Shown in pieces: positions 24,312-36,466 of a stretch of 64,000 nucleotides of DNA. A program made the translations under genes and the position numbers. Position 1 is the stretch's first letter; each line of letters starts with the position of its first letter. This stretch comes from Hetaerina americana (lineage: Eukaryota > Arthropoda > Insecta > Odonata > Calopterygidae), in NCBI GenBank assembly GCA_022747635.1, contig JAKTNV010000634.1, forward strand, positions 26,952 to 90,951, written 5' to 3'. The notes under the pieces are model-generated. The model worked only from the letters and a program-made list of their open reading frames with translations. It had not been told where the DNA came from and made no database searches.

Positions 24312-26189
24312 GGTGAAATTCTCACTCGACACAAATCAAACAAAAATGTTTCCATGGTGTGTATTGTTGTTCATTTTCATCAAATAAACAAAATAAAACC
24401 CAGAGTTAATCATTAAAGACAGGAAATGAGCATAAAAGATGCCTCAGCGCAAGCGTTAATGTTAGTAAAAGAGCCCAAATTTCAAAAAATATTGCGAAAA
24501 ACAACAATCTTCCATTATAGAGTGAATGTTTGAGGTGTATACAAGGCATTTATTTCATTTTTAGAAATTTTAATTTTTCACATTTTTCCATGAAAAGTGC
24601 CAATACCCCCCCCTTTGGGTTCTACACGAAAATCACCCTCGACACAAATCAAACAAAAATGTTTCCATGGTGTGTATTGTTGTTCATTTTCATAAAATAA
24701 ACAAAATAAAACCCAGAATATATCATTAAAGACAAGAAATGAGCATAAAAGATGCCTCAGCGCAAGTGTAAATGTTAGTAAAAGAGCCCAAATTTCAAGA
24801 AATATTGCGAAAAACAACAATCTTCCATTAGAGAGTGAATGTTTGAGGTGTATAGAAGGCATTTATTTCATTTTTAGAAATTTTAATTTTTCACATTTTT
24901 CCATGAAAAGTGCCAATACCCCCCCCTTTGGGTTCTAGGTGAAAATCTCAATCGACACAAATCAAACAAAAATATTTCCATGGTGTGTATTGTTGTTCAT
25001 TTTCATCAAATAAACAAAATAAAACCCAGAGTTTATCATTAAAGACAGGAAATGAGCATAAAAGATGCCTCAGCGCAAGTGTTAATGTTAGTAAAAGAGC
25101 CCAAATTTCAAAAAATATTGCGAAAAACAACAATCTTCAATTATAGAGTGAATGTTTGAGGTGTATACAAGGCATTTATTTCATTTTTAGAAATTTTAAT
25201 TTTTCACATTTTTCCATTAAAAGTGTCAATACCCCCCCTTTGGCTTCTAGGTGAAAATCTCACTCGACGGGAATCAAACAAAAATGTTTCCATGGTGTGT
25301 ATTGTTGTTCATTTTCATCAAATAAACAAAATAAAACCCAGAATAAATCATTAAAGACAGGAAATGAGCATAAAAGATGCCTCAGCGCAAGTGTTAATGT
25401 TAGTCAAAGAGCCCAAATTTCAAAAAATATTGCGAAAAACAACAATCTTCAATTATAGAGTGAATGTTTGAGGTGTATACAAGGCATTAATTTCATTTTT
25501 AGAAATTTTATTTTTTCACATTTTTCCATGAAAAGTGCCAATACCCCCCCCCTTTGGGTTCTAGGTGAAATTCTCACTCGACACAAATTAAACAAAAATG
25601 TTTCCATGGTGTGTATTGTTGTTCATTTTCATCAAATAAACAAAATAAAACCCAGAGTTAATCATTAAAGACAAGAAATGAGCATAAAAGATGCCTCAGC
25701 GCAAGTGGTAATGTTAGTGAAAGAGCCCAAATTTCAAAAAATATTGCGAAAAACAACAATCTTCCATTATAGAGTGAATGTTTGAGGTGTAAACAAGGCA
25801 TTTATTTCATTTTTAGAAATTTTAATTTTTCACATTTTTCCATGAAAAGTGCCAAAACCCCCCCCTTTGGGTTCTACACGTAAATCACCCTCGACACAAA
25901 TCCAACAAAAATGTTTCCATGGTGTGTCTTGTCGTTCATTTTCATAAAATAAACAAAATAAAACCCAAAATATATCATTAAAGACAAGAAATGAGCATAA
26001 AAGATGCCTCAGCGCAAGTGTTAATGTTAGAAAAAGAGCCCAAATTTCAAAAAATATTGCGAAAAACAACAATCTTCCATTAGAGAGTGAATGTTTGAGG
26101 TGTATAGAAGGCATTTATTTCATTTTTAGAAATTTTAATTTATCACATTTTTCCATGAAAAGTGCCAATACCCCCCCCTTTGGGTTCTA
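24312..26189 (+). repeat. 6-monomer unit A-B-F-C-A2-B2, copy 2
   Basis: The 1878-bp unit repeats the previous one with the same rare markers (CTCAATCGACAC, AGTGTCAATAC, GGCATTAATTTC). It is 12 bp longer mainly because its F monomer (24,938-25,249) does not have the 11-bp deletion. The right half of that monomer reads CTTCAATTATAG and GTGTATACAAGG, as in class C tails. Confidence 0.87.
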
Positions 26190-29100
26190 GGTGAAAATCT
26201 CACTCGACACAAATCAAACAAAAATATTTCGATGATGTGTATTGTTGTTCATTTTCATCAAATAAACAAAATAAAACCCAGAGTTAATCATTAAAGACAG
26301 GAAATAAGCATAAAAGATGCCTCAGCGCTTAGTAAAAGAGCCGAAATTTCAAAAAATATTGCGAAAAACAACAATCTTCCGATATAGAGTGAATGTTTGA
26401 GGTGAATAGAAGGCATTTATTTCATTTTTAGAAATTTTAAATTTTCACATTTTTCCATGAAAAGTGCCAATACCCCCCCCTTTGGGTTCTAGGTGAAATT
26501 CTCACTCGACACAAATCAAACAAAAATGTTTCCATGGTGTGTATTGTTGTTCATTTTCATCAAATAAACAAAATAAAACCCAGAGTTAATCATTAAAGAC
26601 AGGAAATGAGCATAAAAGATGCCTCAGCGCAAGCGTTAATGTTAGTAAAAGAGCCCAAATTTCAAAAAATATTGCGAAAAACAACAATCTTCCATTATAG
26701 AGTGAATGTTTGAGGTGTATACAAGGCATTTATTTCATTTTTAGAAATTTTAATTTTTCACATTTTTCCATTAAAAGTGCCAATACCCCCCCCTTTGGGT
26801 TCTACACGAAAATCACCCTCGACACAAATCAAACAAAAATGTTTCCATGGTGTGTCTTGTTGTTCATTTTCATCAAATAAACAAAATAAAACCCAGAATA
26901 TATCATTAAAGACAAGAAATGAGCATAAAAGATGCCTCAGCGCAAGTGTTAATGTTAGTAAAAGAGCCCAAATTTCAAAAAATATAGCGAAAAACAACAA
27001 TCTTCCATTATAGAGTGAATGTTTGAGGTGTATAGAAGGCATTTATTTCATTTTTAGAAATTTTAATTTTTCACATTTTTCCATTAAAAGTGCCAATACC
27101 CCCCCTTTGGCTTCTAGGTGAAAATCTCACTCGACGGGAATCAAACAAAAATGTTTCCATGGTGTGTGTTGTTGTTCATTTTCATCAAATAAACAAAATA
27201 AAACCCAGAATATATCATTAAAGACAAGAAATGAGCATAAAAGATGCCTCAGCGCAAGTGTTAATGTTAGTAAAAGAGCCCAAATTTCAAAAAATATTGC
27301 GAAAAACAACAATCTTCAATTATAGAGTGAATGTTTGAGGTGTATACAAGGCATTTATTTCATTTTTAGAAATTTTATTTTTTCACATTTTTCCATGAAA
27401 AGTGCCAATACCCCTTTGGGTTCTTGGTGAAATTCTCACTCGACACAAATTAAACAAAAATGTTTCCATGGTGTGTATTGTTGTTCATTTTCATCAAATA
27501 AACAAAATAAAACCCAGAGTTAATCATTAAAGACAAGAAATGAGCATAAAAGATGCCTCAGCGCAAGTGTTAATGTTAGTAAAAGAGCCCAAATTTCAAA
27601 AAATATTGCGAAAAACAACAATCTTCCATTATAGAGTGAATGTTTGAGGTGTATAGAAGGCATTTATTTCATTTTAAGAAATTTTAATTTTTCACATTTT
27701 TCCTTGAAAAGTGCCAATACCCCCCCCTTTGGGTTCTAGGTGAAAATCTTACTCGACCCAAATCAAACAAAAATGTTTCCATGGTGTGTATTGTTGTTCA
27801 TTTTCATCAAATAAACAAAATAAAACCCAGAGTTAATCATTAAAGACAGGAAATGAGCATAAAAGATGCCTCAGCGCTTAGTAAAAGAGCCGAAATTTCA
27901 AAAAATATTGCGAAAAACAACAATCTTCCATTATAGAGTGAATGTTTGAGGTGAATAGAAGGCATTTATTTCATTTTTAGAAATTTTAAATTTTCACATT
28001 ATTCCATGAAAAGTGCCAATACCCCCCCTTTGGGTTCTAGGTGAAAATCTCACTCGTACCAATCAAACAAAAATGTTTCCATGGTGTGTATTGTTGTTCA
28101 TTTTCATCAAATAAACAAAACAAAACCCAGAATAAATCATTAAAGACAAGAAATGAGCATAAAAGATGCCTCAGCGCAAGTGTAAATGTTAGTAAAAGAG
28201 CCCAAATTTCAAAAAATATTGCGAAAAACAACAATCTTCCATTATAGAGTGAATGTTTGAGGTGTATAGAAGGCATTTATTTCATTTTAAGAAATTTTAA
28301 TTTTTCACATTTTTCCTTGAAAAGTGCCAATACCCCCCCCTTTGGGTTCTAGGTGAAAATCTTACTCGACCCAAATCAAACAAAAATGTTTCCATGGTGT
28401 GTATTGTTGTTCATTTTCATCAAATAAACAAAATAAAACCCAGAGTTAATCATTAAAGACAGGAAATGAGCATAAAAGATGCCTCAGCGCTTAGTAAAAG
28501 AGCCGAAATTTCAAAAAATATTGCGAAAAACAACAATCTTCCATTATAGAGTAAATGTTTGAGGTGAATAGAAGGCATTTATTTCATTTTTAGAAATTTT
28601 AAATTTTCACATTATTCCATGAAAAGTGCCAATACCCCCCCCTTTGGGTTCTAGGTGAAATTCTCACTCGACACAAATCAAACAAAAATGTTTTCATGGT
28701 GTGTATTGTTGTTCATTTTCATCAAATAAACCAAATAAAACCCAGAGTTAATCATTAAAGACAGGAAATGAGCATAAAAGATGCCTCAGCGCAAGCGTTA
28801 ATGTTAGTAAAAGAGCCCAAATTTCAAAAAATATTGCGAAAAACAACAATCTTCCATTATAGAGTGAATCTTTGAGGTGTATAGAAGGCTTTTATTTCAT
28901 TTTTAGAAATTTTAATTTTTCACATTTTTCCATGAAAAGTGCCAATACTTAGAACCCCTTTGGGTTCTACACGAAAATCACCCTCGACACAAATCAAACA
29001 AAAATGTTTCCATGGTGTGTCTTGTTGTTCATTTTCATCAAATAAACAAAATAAAACCCAGAATATATCATTAAAGACAAGAAATGAGCATAAAAGATGC

Positions 29101-29907
29101 CTCAGCGCAAGTGTTTATGTTAGTAAAAGAGCCTAAATTTCAAAAAATATTGCGAAAAACAACAATCTTCCATTATAGAGTGAATGTTTGAGGTGTATAG
29201 AAGGCATTTATTTCATTTTTAGAAATTTTAATTTTTCACATTTTTACATGAAAAGTGCCAATACCCCCCCCTTTAAGTTCAAGGTGAAATTCTCACTCGA
29301 CACAAATCAAACAAAAATGTTTCCATGGTGTGTATTGTTGTTCATTTTCATCAAATAAACAAAATAAAACCCAGAGTTAATCATTAAAGACAGGAAATGA
29401 GCATAAAAGATGCCTCAGCGAAAGCGTTAATGTTAGTAAAAGAGCCCAAATTTCAAAAAATATTGCGAAAAACAACAATCTTCCATTATAGAGTGAATGT
29501 TTGAGGTGTATAGAAGGCATTTATTTCATTTTTAGAAATTTTAATTTTTCACATTTTTCCATTAAAAGTGCCAATACCCCCCCCTTTGGGTTCTACACGA
29601 AAATCACCCTCGACACAAATCAAACAAAAATGTTTCCATGGTGTGTCTTGTTGTTCATTTTCATCAAATAAACAAAATAAAACCCAGAATATATCATTAA
29701 AGACAAGAAATGAGCATAAAAGATGCCTCAGCGCAAGTGTTAATGTTAGTAAAAGAGCCCAAATTTCAAAAAATATTGCGAAAAACAACAATCTTCCATT
29801 AAAGAGTGAATGTTTGAGGTGTATAGAAGGCATTTATTTCATTTTTAGAAATTTTAATTTTTCACATTTTTCCATTAAAAGTGCCAATACCCCCCCTTTG
29901 GCTTCTA
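26190..29907 (+). repeat. Irregular stretch of 12 monomers
   Basis: The order is F-A-B-C-A2-E-D-E-A-B-A-B, with no clean higher-order copy beside it. It contains the only four-C run among A2 monomers (27,411-27,414, CCCCTTTGGGTTCTTGG). It also has two nearly identical deletion-type E monomers separated by one D monomer (27,739 and 28,352, offset 613 bp), and a third hairpin-bearing B monomer at about 28,951. One A monomer is preceded by CTTTAAGTTCAAGG at about 29,271. D-E-A from 28,040 to 28,950 resembles D-E-A at 45,209-46,138. Confidence 0.78.
28951..28968. repeat. Same AGAACCC/GGGTTCT inverted repeat, third copy
   Basis: The arms lie at 28,951-28,957 and 28,962-28,968 with a CTTT loop. 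The following B monomer has an AGAATATATC body, unlike the AGAATAAATC body after the other two copies, so the hairpin junction has moved independently of the body. Confidence 0.9.
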
Positions 29908-31461
29908 GGTGAAAATCTCACTCGACGGGAATCAAACAAAAATGTTTCCATGGTGTGTATTGTTGTTCATTTTCATCAAATAAACAAAATAAAACCCAGA
30001 ATAAATCAATAAAGACAGGAAATGAGCATAAAAGATGCCTCAGCGCAAGTGTTAATGTTTGTCAAAGAGCCCAAATTTCAAAAAATATTGCGAAAAACAA
30101 CAATCTTCAATTATAGAGTGAATGTTTGAGGTGTATACAAAGCATTTATTTCATTTTTAGAAATTTTATTTTTTCACATTTTTCCATGAAAAGTGCCAAT
30201 ACCCCCCCCCTTTGGGTTCTAGGTGAAATTCTCACTCGACACAAATTAAACAAAAATGTTTCCATGCTGTGTATTGTTGTTCATTTTCATCAAATAAACA
30301 AAATAAAACCCAGAGTTAATCATTAAAGACAAGAAATGAGCATAAAAGATGCCTCAGCGCAAGTGTTAATGTTAGTAAAAGAGCCCAAATTTCAAAAAAT
30401 ATTGCTAAAAACAACAATCTTCCATTATAGAGTGAATGTTTGAGGTGTATAGAAGGCATTTATTTCATTTTTAGAAATTTTAATTTTTCACATTTTTCCA
30501 TGAAAAGTGCCAATACAATCCCCCTTAGGTTCTAGGTGAAAATCTCACTCGTACCAATCAAACAAAAATGTTTCCATGGTGTGTATTGTTGTTCATTTTC
30601 ATCAAATAAACAAAACAAAACCCAGAATAAATCATTAAAGACAAGAAATGAGCTTAAAAGATGCCTCAGCGCAAGTGTTAATGTTAGTAAAAGAGCCCAA
30701 ATTTCAAAAAATATTGCGAAAAACAACAATCTTCCATTATAGAGTGAATGTTTGAGATATATAGAAGGCATTTATTTCATTTTTGAAAAATTTTAATTTT
30801 TCACATTTCTCCATGAAAAGTGCCAATACCCCCCCCTTTGGGTTCTAGGTGAAATTCTCACTCGACACAATTCAAACAAAAATATTTCCATGGTGTGTAT
30901 TGTTGTTCATTTTCATCAAATAAACAAAATAAAACCCAGAGTTAATCATTAAAGACAAGAAATGAGCATAAAAGATGCCTCAGCGCAAGTGTTAATGTTA
31001 GTAAAAGAGCCCGAATTTCAAAAAATATTGCGAAAAACAACAATCTTCCATTATAGAGTGAATCTTTGAGGTGTATAGAAGGCTTTTATTTCATTTTTAG
31101 AAATTTTAATTTTTCACATTTTTCCATGAAAAGTGCCAATACCCCCCCCCTTGGGTTCTACACGAAAATCACCCTCGACACAAATCAAACAAAAATGTTT
31201 CCATGGTGTGTATTGTTGTTCATTTTCATTAAATAAACAAAATAAAACCCAGAGTTAATCATTAAAGACAGGAAATGAGCATAAAAGATGCCTCAGCGCT
31301 TAGTAAAAGAGCCCAAATTTCAAAAAATATTGCGAAAAACAACAATCTTCCATTATAGAGTGAATGTTTGAGGTGTATAGAAGGCATTTATTTCATTTTT
31401 AGAAATTTTAATTTTTCACATTTTTCCATTAAAAGTGCCAATACCCCCCCTTTGGCTTCTA
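29908..31461 (+). repeat. 5-monomer unit C-A2-D-A3-B, copy 1
   Basis: The 1554-bp unit carries CCATGCTGTG in A2, the interrupted C-run ACAATCCCCC before D, AAAATATTTCC in A3, and a B monomer with the 11-bp deletion and CATTAAATAAAC. Private variants are GGTGTATACAAAGC at about 30,131 and AATCAATAAAGAC at about 30,005. Confidence 0.82.
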
Positions 31462-33028
31462 GGTGAAAATCTCACTCGACGGGAATCAAACAAAAATGTT
31501 TTCATGGTGTGTATTGTTGTTCATTTTCATCAAATAAACAAAATAAAACCCAGAATAAATCATTAAAGACAGGAAATGAGCATAAAAGATGCCTCAGCGC
31601 AAGTGTTAATGTTAGTCAAAGAGCCCAAATTTCAAAAAATATTGCGAAAAACAACAATCTTCAATTATAGAGTGAATGTTTGAGGTGTATACAAGGCATT
31701 TATTTCATTTTTAGAAATTTTATTTTTTCACATTTTTCCATGAAAAGTGCCAATACCCCCCCCCTTTGGGTTCTAGGTGAAATTCTCACTCGACACAAAT
31801 TAAACAAAAATGTTTCCATGCTGTGTATTGTTGTTCATTTTCATCAAATAAACAAAATAAAACCCAGAGTTAATCATTAAAGACAAGAAATGAGCATAAA
31901 AGATGCCTCAGCGCAAGTGTTAATGTTAGTAAAAGAGCCCAAATTTAAAAAAATATTGCTAAAAACAACAATCTTCCATTATAGAGTGAATGTTTGAGGT
32001 GTATAGAAGGCATTTATTTCATTTTTAGAAATTTTAATTTTTCACATTTTTCCATGAAAAGTGCCAATACAATCCCCCTTTGGGTTCTAGGTGAAAATCT
32101 CACTCGTACCAATCAAACAAAAATGTTTCCATGGTGTGTATTGTTGTTCATTTTCATCAAATAAACAAAACAAAACCCAGAATAAATCATTAAAGACAAG
32201 AAATGAGCTTAAAAGATGCCTCAGCGCAAGTGTTAATGTTAGTAAAAGAGCCCAAATTTCAAAAAATATTGCGAAAAACAACAATCTTCCATTATAGAGT
32301 GAATGTTTGAGATATATAGAAGGCATTTATTTCATTTTTGAAAAATTTTAATTTTTCACATTTCTCAATGAAAAGTGCCAATACCCCCCCCTTTGGGTTC
32401 TAGGTGAAATTCTCACTCGACACAATTCAAACAAAAATATTTCCATGGTGTGTATTGTTGTTCATTTTCATCAAATAAACAAAATAAAACCCAGAGTTAA
32501 TCATTAAAGACAAGAAATGAGCATAAAAGATGCCTCAGCGCAAGTGTTAATGTTAGTAAATGAGCTCAAATTTCAAAAAATATTGCGAAAAACAACAATC
32601 TTCCATTATAGAGTGAATCTTTGAGGTGTATAGAAGGCTTTTATTTCATTTTTAGAAATTTTAATTTTTCACATTTTTCCATGAAAAGTGCCAATACCCC
32701 CCCCTTTGGGTTCTACACGAAAATCACCCTCGACACAAATCAAACAAAAATGTTTCCATGGTGTGTCTTGTTGTTCATTTTCATCAAATAAACAAAATAA
32801 AACCCAGAATATATCATTAAAGACAAGAAATGAGCATAAAAGATGCCTCAGCGCAAGTGTTAATGTTAGTAAAAGAGCCTAAATTTCAAAAAATATTGCG
32901 AAAAACAACAATCTTCCATTATAGAGTGAATGTTTGAGGTGTATAGAAGGCATTTATTTCATTTTTAGAAATTTTAATTTTTCACATTTTTCCATGAAAA
33001 GTGCCGATACCCCCCCCTTTAGGTTCAA
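31462..33028 (+). repeat. 5-monomer unit C-A2-D-A3-B, copy 2
   Basis: The first four monomers repeat 29,908-31,461 with the same rare markers. The fifth is a different B monomer (AGAATATATC body, GAGCCTAAATTTC, no deletion), so this unit is 1567 bp. The end of the unit matches 39,905-41,138 further on. Confidence 0.8.
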
Positions 33029-36000
33029 GGTGAAAATCTCACTCGTACCAATCAAACAAAAATGTTTCCATGGTGTGAATTGTTGTTCATTTTCATCAAA
33101 TAAACAAAACAAAACCCAGAATAAATCATTAAAGACAAGAAATGAGCTTAAAAGATGCCTCAGCGCAAGTGTTAATGTTAGTAAAAGAGCCCAAATTTCA
33201 AAAAATATTGCGAAAAACAACAATCTCCCATTAAAGAGTGAATGTTTGACGTGTATAGAAGGCATTTATTTCATTTTTGAAAAATTTTAATTTTTCACAT
33301 TTTTCCATGAAAAGTGCCAATACCCCCCCCTTTGGGTTCTAGGTGAAATTCTCACTCGACACAAATCAAACAAAAATGTTTCCATGGTGTGTATTGTTGT
33401 TCATTTTCATCAAATAAACAAAATAAAACCCAGAGTTAATCATTAAAGACAGGAAATGAGCATAAAAGATGCCTCAGCGCAAGCGTTAATGTTAGTAAAA
33501 GAGCCCAAATTTCAAAAAATATTGCGAAAAACAACAATCTTCCATTATAGAGTGAATGTTTGAGGTGTATACAAGGCATTTATTTCATTTTTAGAAATTT
33601 TAATTTTTCACATTTTTCCATTAAAAGTGCCAATACCCCCCCCTTTGGGTTCTACACGAAAATCACCCTCGACACAAATCAAACAAAAATGTTTCCATGG
33701 TGTGTCTTGTTGTTCATTTTCATCAAATAAACAAAATAAAACCCAGAATATATCATTAAAGACAAGAAATGAGCATAAAAGATGCCTCAGCGCAAGTGTT
33801 AATGTTAGTAAAAGAGCCCAAATTTCTCAAAATATTGCGAAAAACAACAATCTTCCATTATAGAGTGAATGTTTGAGGTGTATAGAAGGCATTTATTTCA
33901 TTTTTAGAAATTTTAATTTTTCACATTTTTCCATTAAAAGTGCCAATACCCCCCCTTTGGCTTCTAGGTGAAAATCTCACTCGACGGGAATCAAACAAAA
34001 ATGTTTCCATGGTGTGTATTGTTGTTCATTTTCATCAAATAAACAAAATAAAACCCAGAATAAATCAATAAAGACAGGAAATGAGCATAAAAGATGCCTC
34101 AGCGCAAGTGTTAATGTTAGTCAAAGAGCCCAAATTTCAAAAAATATTGCGAAAAACAACAATCTTCAATTATAGAGTGAATGTTTGAGGTGTATACAAG
34201 GCATTTATTTCATTTTTAGAAATTTTATTTTTTCACATTTTTCCATGAAAAGTGCCAATACCCCCCCCCTTTGGGTTCTAGGTGAAATTCTCACTCGACA
34301 CAAATTAAACAAAAATGTTTCCATGCTGTGTATTGTTGTTCATTTTCATCAAATAAACAAAATAAAACCCAGAGTTAATCATTAAAGACAAGAAATGAGC
34401 ATAAAAGATGCCTCAGCGCAAGTGTTAATGTTAGTAAAAGAGCCCAAATTTCAAAAAATATTGCTAAAAACAACAATCTTCCATTATAGAGTGAATGTTT
34501 GAGGTGTATAGAAGGCATTTATTTCATTTTTAGAAATTTTAATTTTTCTCATTTTTCCATGAAAAGTGCCAATACAATCCCCCTTAGGTTCTAGGTGAAA
34601 ATCTCACTCGTACCAATCAAACAAAAATGTTTCCATGGTGTGTATTGTTGTTCATTTTCATCAAATAAACAAAACAAAACCCAGAATAAATCATTAAAGA
34701 CAAGAAATGAGCTTAAAAGATGCCTCAGCGCAAGTGTTAATGTTAGTAAAAGAGCCCAAATTTCAAAAAATATTGCGAAAAACAACAATCTTCCATTATA
34801 GAGTGAATGTTTGAGATATATAGAAGGCATTTATTTCATTTTTGAAAAATTTTAATTTTTCACATTTCTCCATGAAAAGTGCCAATACCCCCCCCTTTGG
34901 GTTCTAGGTGAAATTCTCACTCGACACAATTCAAACAAAAATATTTCCATGGTGTGTATTGTTGTTCATTTTCATCAAATAAACAAAATAAAACCCAGAG
35001 TTAATCATTAAAGACAAGAAATGAGCATAAAAGATGCCTCAGCGCAAGTGTTAATGTTAGTAAAAGAGCCCGAATTTCAAAAAATATTGCGAAAAACAAA
35101 AGTCTTCCATTATAGAGTGAATCTTTGAGGTGTATAGAAGGCTTTTATTTCATTTTTAGAAATTTTAATTTTTCACATTTTTCCATGAAAAGTGCCAATA
35201 CCCCCCCCTTTGGGTTCTACACGAAAATCACCCTCGACACAAATCAAACAAAAATGTTTCCATGGTGTGTATTGTTGTTCATTTTCATTAAATAAACAAA
35301 ATAAAACCCAGAGTTAATCATTAAAGACAGGAAATGAGCATAAAAGATGCCTCAGCGCTTAGTAAAAGAGCCCAAATTTCAAAAAATATTGCGAAAAACA
35401 ACAATCTTCCATTAAAGAGTGAATGTTTGAGGTGTATAGAAGGCATTTATTTCATTTTTCGAAATTTTAATTTTTCCCATTTTTCCCTGAAAAGTGCCAA
35501 TACCCCCCCCCCTTTGGGTTCTACACGAAAATCACCCTCGACACAAATCAAACAAAAATGTTTCCATGGTGTGTCTTGTTGTTCATTTTCATCAAATAAA
35601 CAAAATAAAACCCAGAATATATCATTAAAGACAAGAAATGAGCATAAAAGATGCCTCAGCGCAAGTGTTAATGTTAGTAAAAGAGCCCAAATTTCAAAAA
35701 ATATTGCGAAAAACAACAATCTTCCATTATAGAGTTAATGTTTGAGGTGTATAGAAGGCATTTATTTCATTTTTAGAAATTTTAATTTTTCACATTTTTC
35801 CATTAAAAGTGCCAATACCCCCCCCCTTTGGCTTCTAGGTGAAAATCTCACTCGACGGGAATCAAACAAAAATGTTTCCATGGTGTGTCTTTTTGTTCAT
35901 TTTCATCAAATAAACAAAATAAAACCCAGAATATATCATTAAAGACAGGAAATGAGCATAAAAGATGCCTCAGCGCAAGTGTTAATGTTAGTCAAAGAGC

Positions 36001-36466
36001 CCAAATTTCAAAAAATATTGCGAAAAACAACAATCTTCAATTATAGAGTGAATGTTTGAGGTGTATACAAGGCATTTATTTCATTTTTAGAAATTTTATT
36101 TTTTCACATTTTTCCATGAAAAGTGCCAATACCCCCCCCCCTTTGGGTTCTAGGTGAAATTCTCACTCGACACAAATTAAACAAAAATGTTTCCATGCTG
36201 TGTATTGTTGTTCATTTTCATCAAATAAACAAAATAAAACCCAGAGTTAATCATTAAAGACAAGAAATGAGCATAAAAGATGCCTCAGCGCAAGTGTTAA
36301 TGTTAGTAAAAGAGCCCAAATTTAAAAAAAATATTGCTAAAAACAACAATCTTCCATTATAGAGTGAATGTTTGAGGTGTATAGAAGGCATTTATTTCAT
36401 TTTTAGAAATTTTAATTTTTCACATTTTTCCATGAAAAGTGCCGATACCCCCCCCTTTAGGTTCAA
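33029..36466 (+). repeat. 11-monomer unit (3438 bp), copy 1
   Basis: The order is D-A-B-C-A2-D-A3-B-B-C-A2. Markers are GTGCCGATACCC with CTTTAGGTTCAAGG before the first D, GTGTGAATTG, ACAATCCCCCTTAGG before the second D, TTTTTCTCATTTTTCC, TCGAAATTTTAATTTTTCCC with CCCTGAAAAGTG, GAGTTAATG, and GTGTGTCTTTTTG in C. All of these recur 3437-3438 bp downstream. Confidence 0.93.

Noticed and set aside
35334..35732. Longest plus-strand ORF (132 residues), duplicated at 38,771-39,169
   Set aside because: It is a read-through across a monomer junction after the 11-bp deletion changed the frame. It has no start-site context, no domain, and is copied only because the 3.44-kb unit is duplicated.
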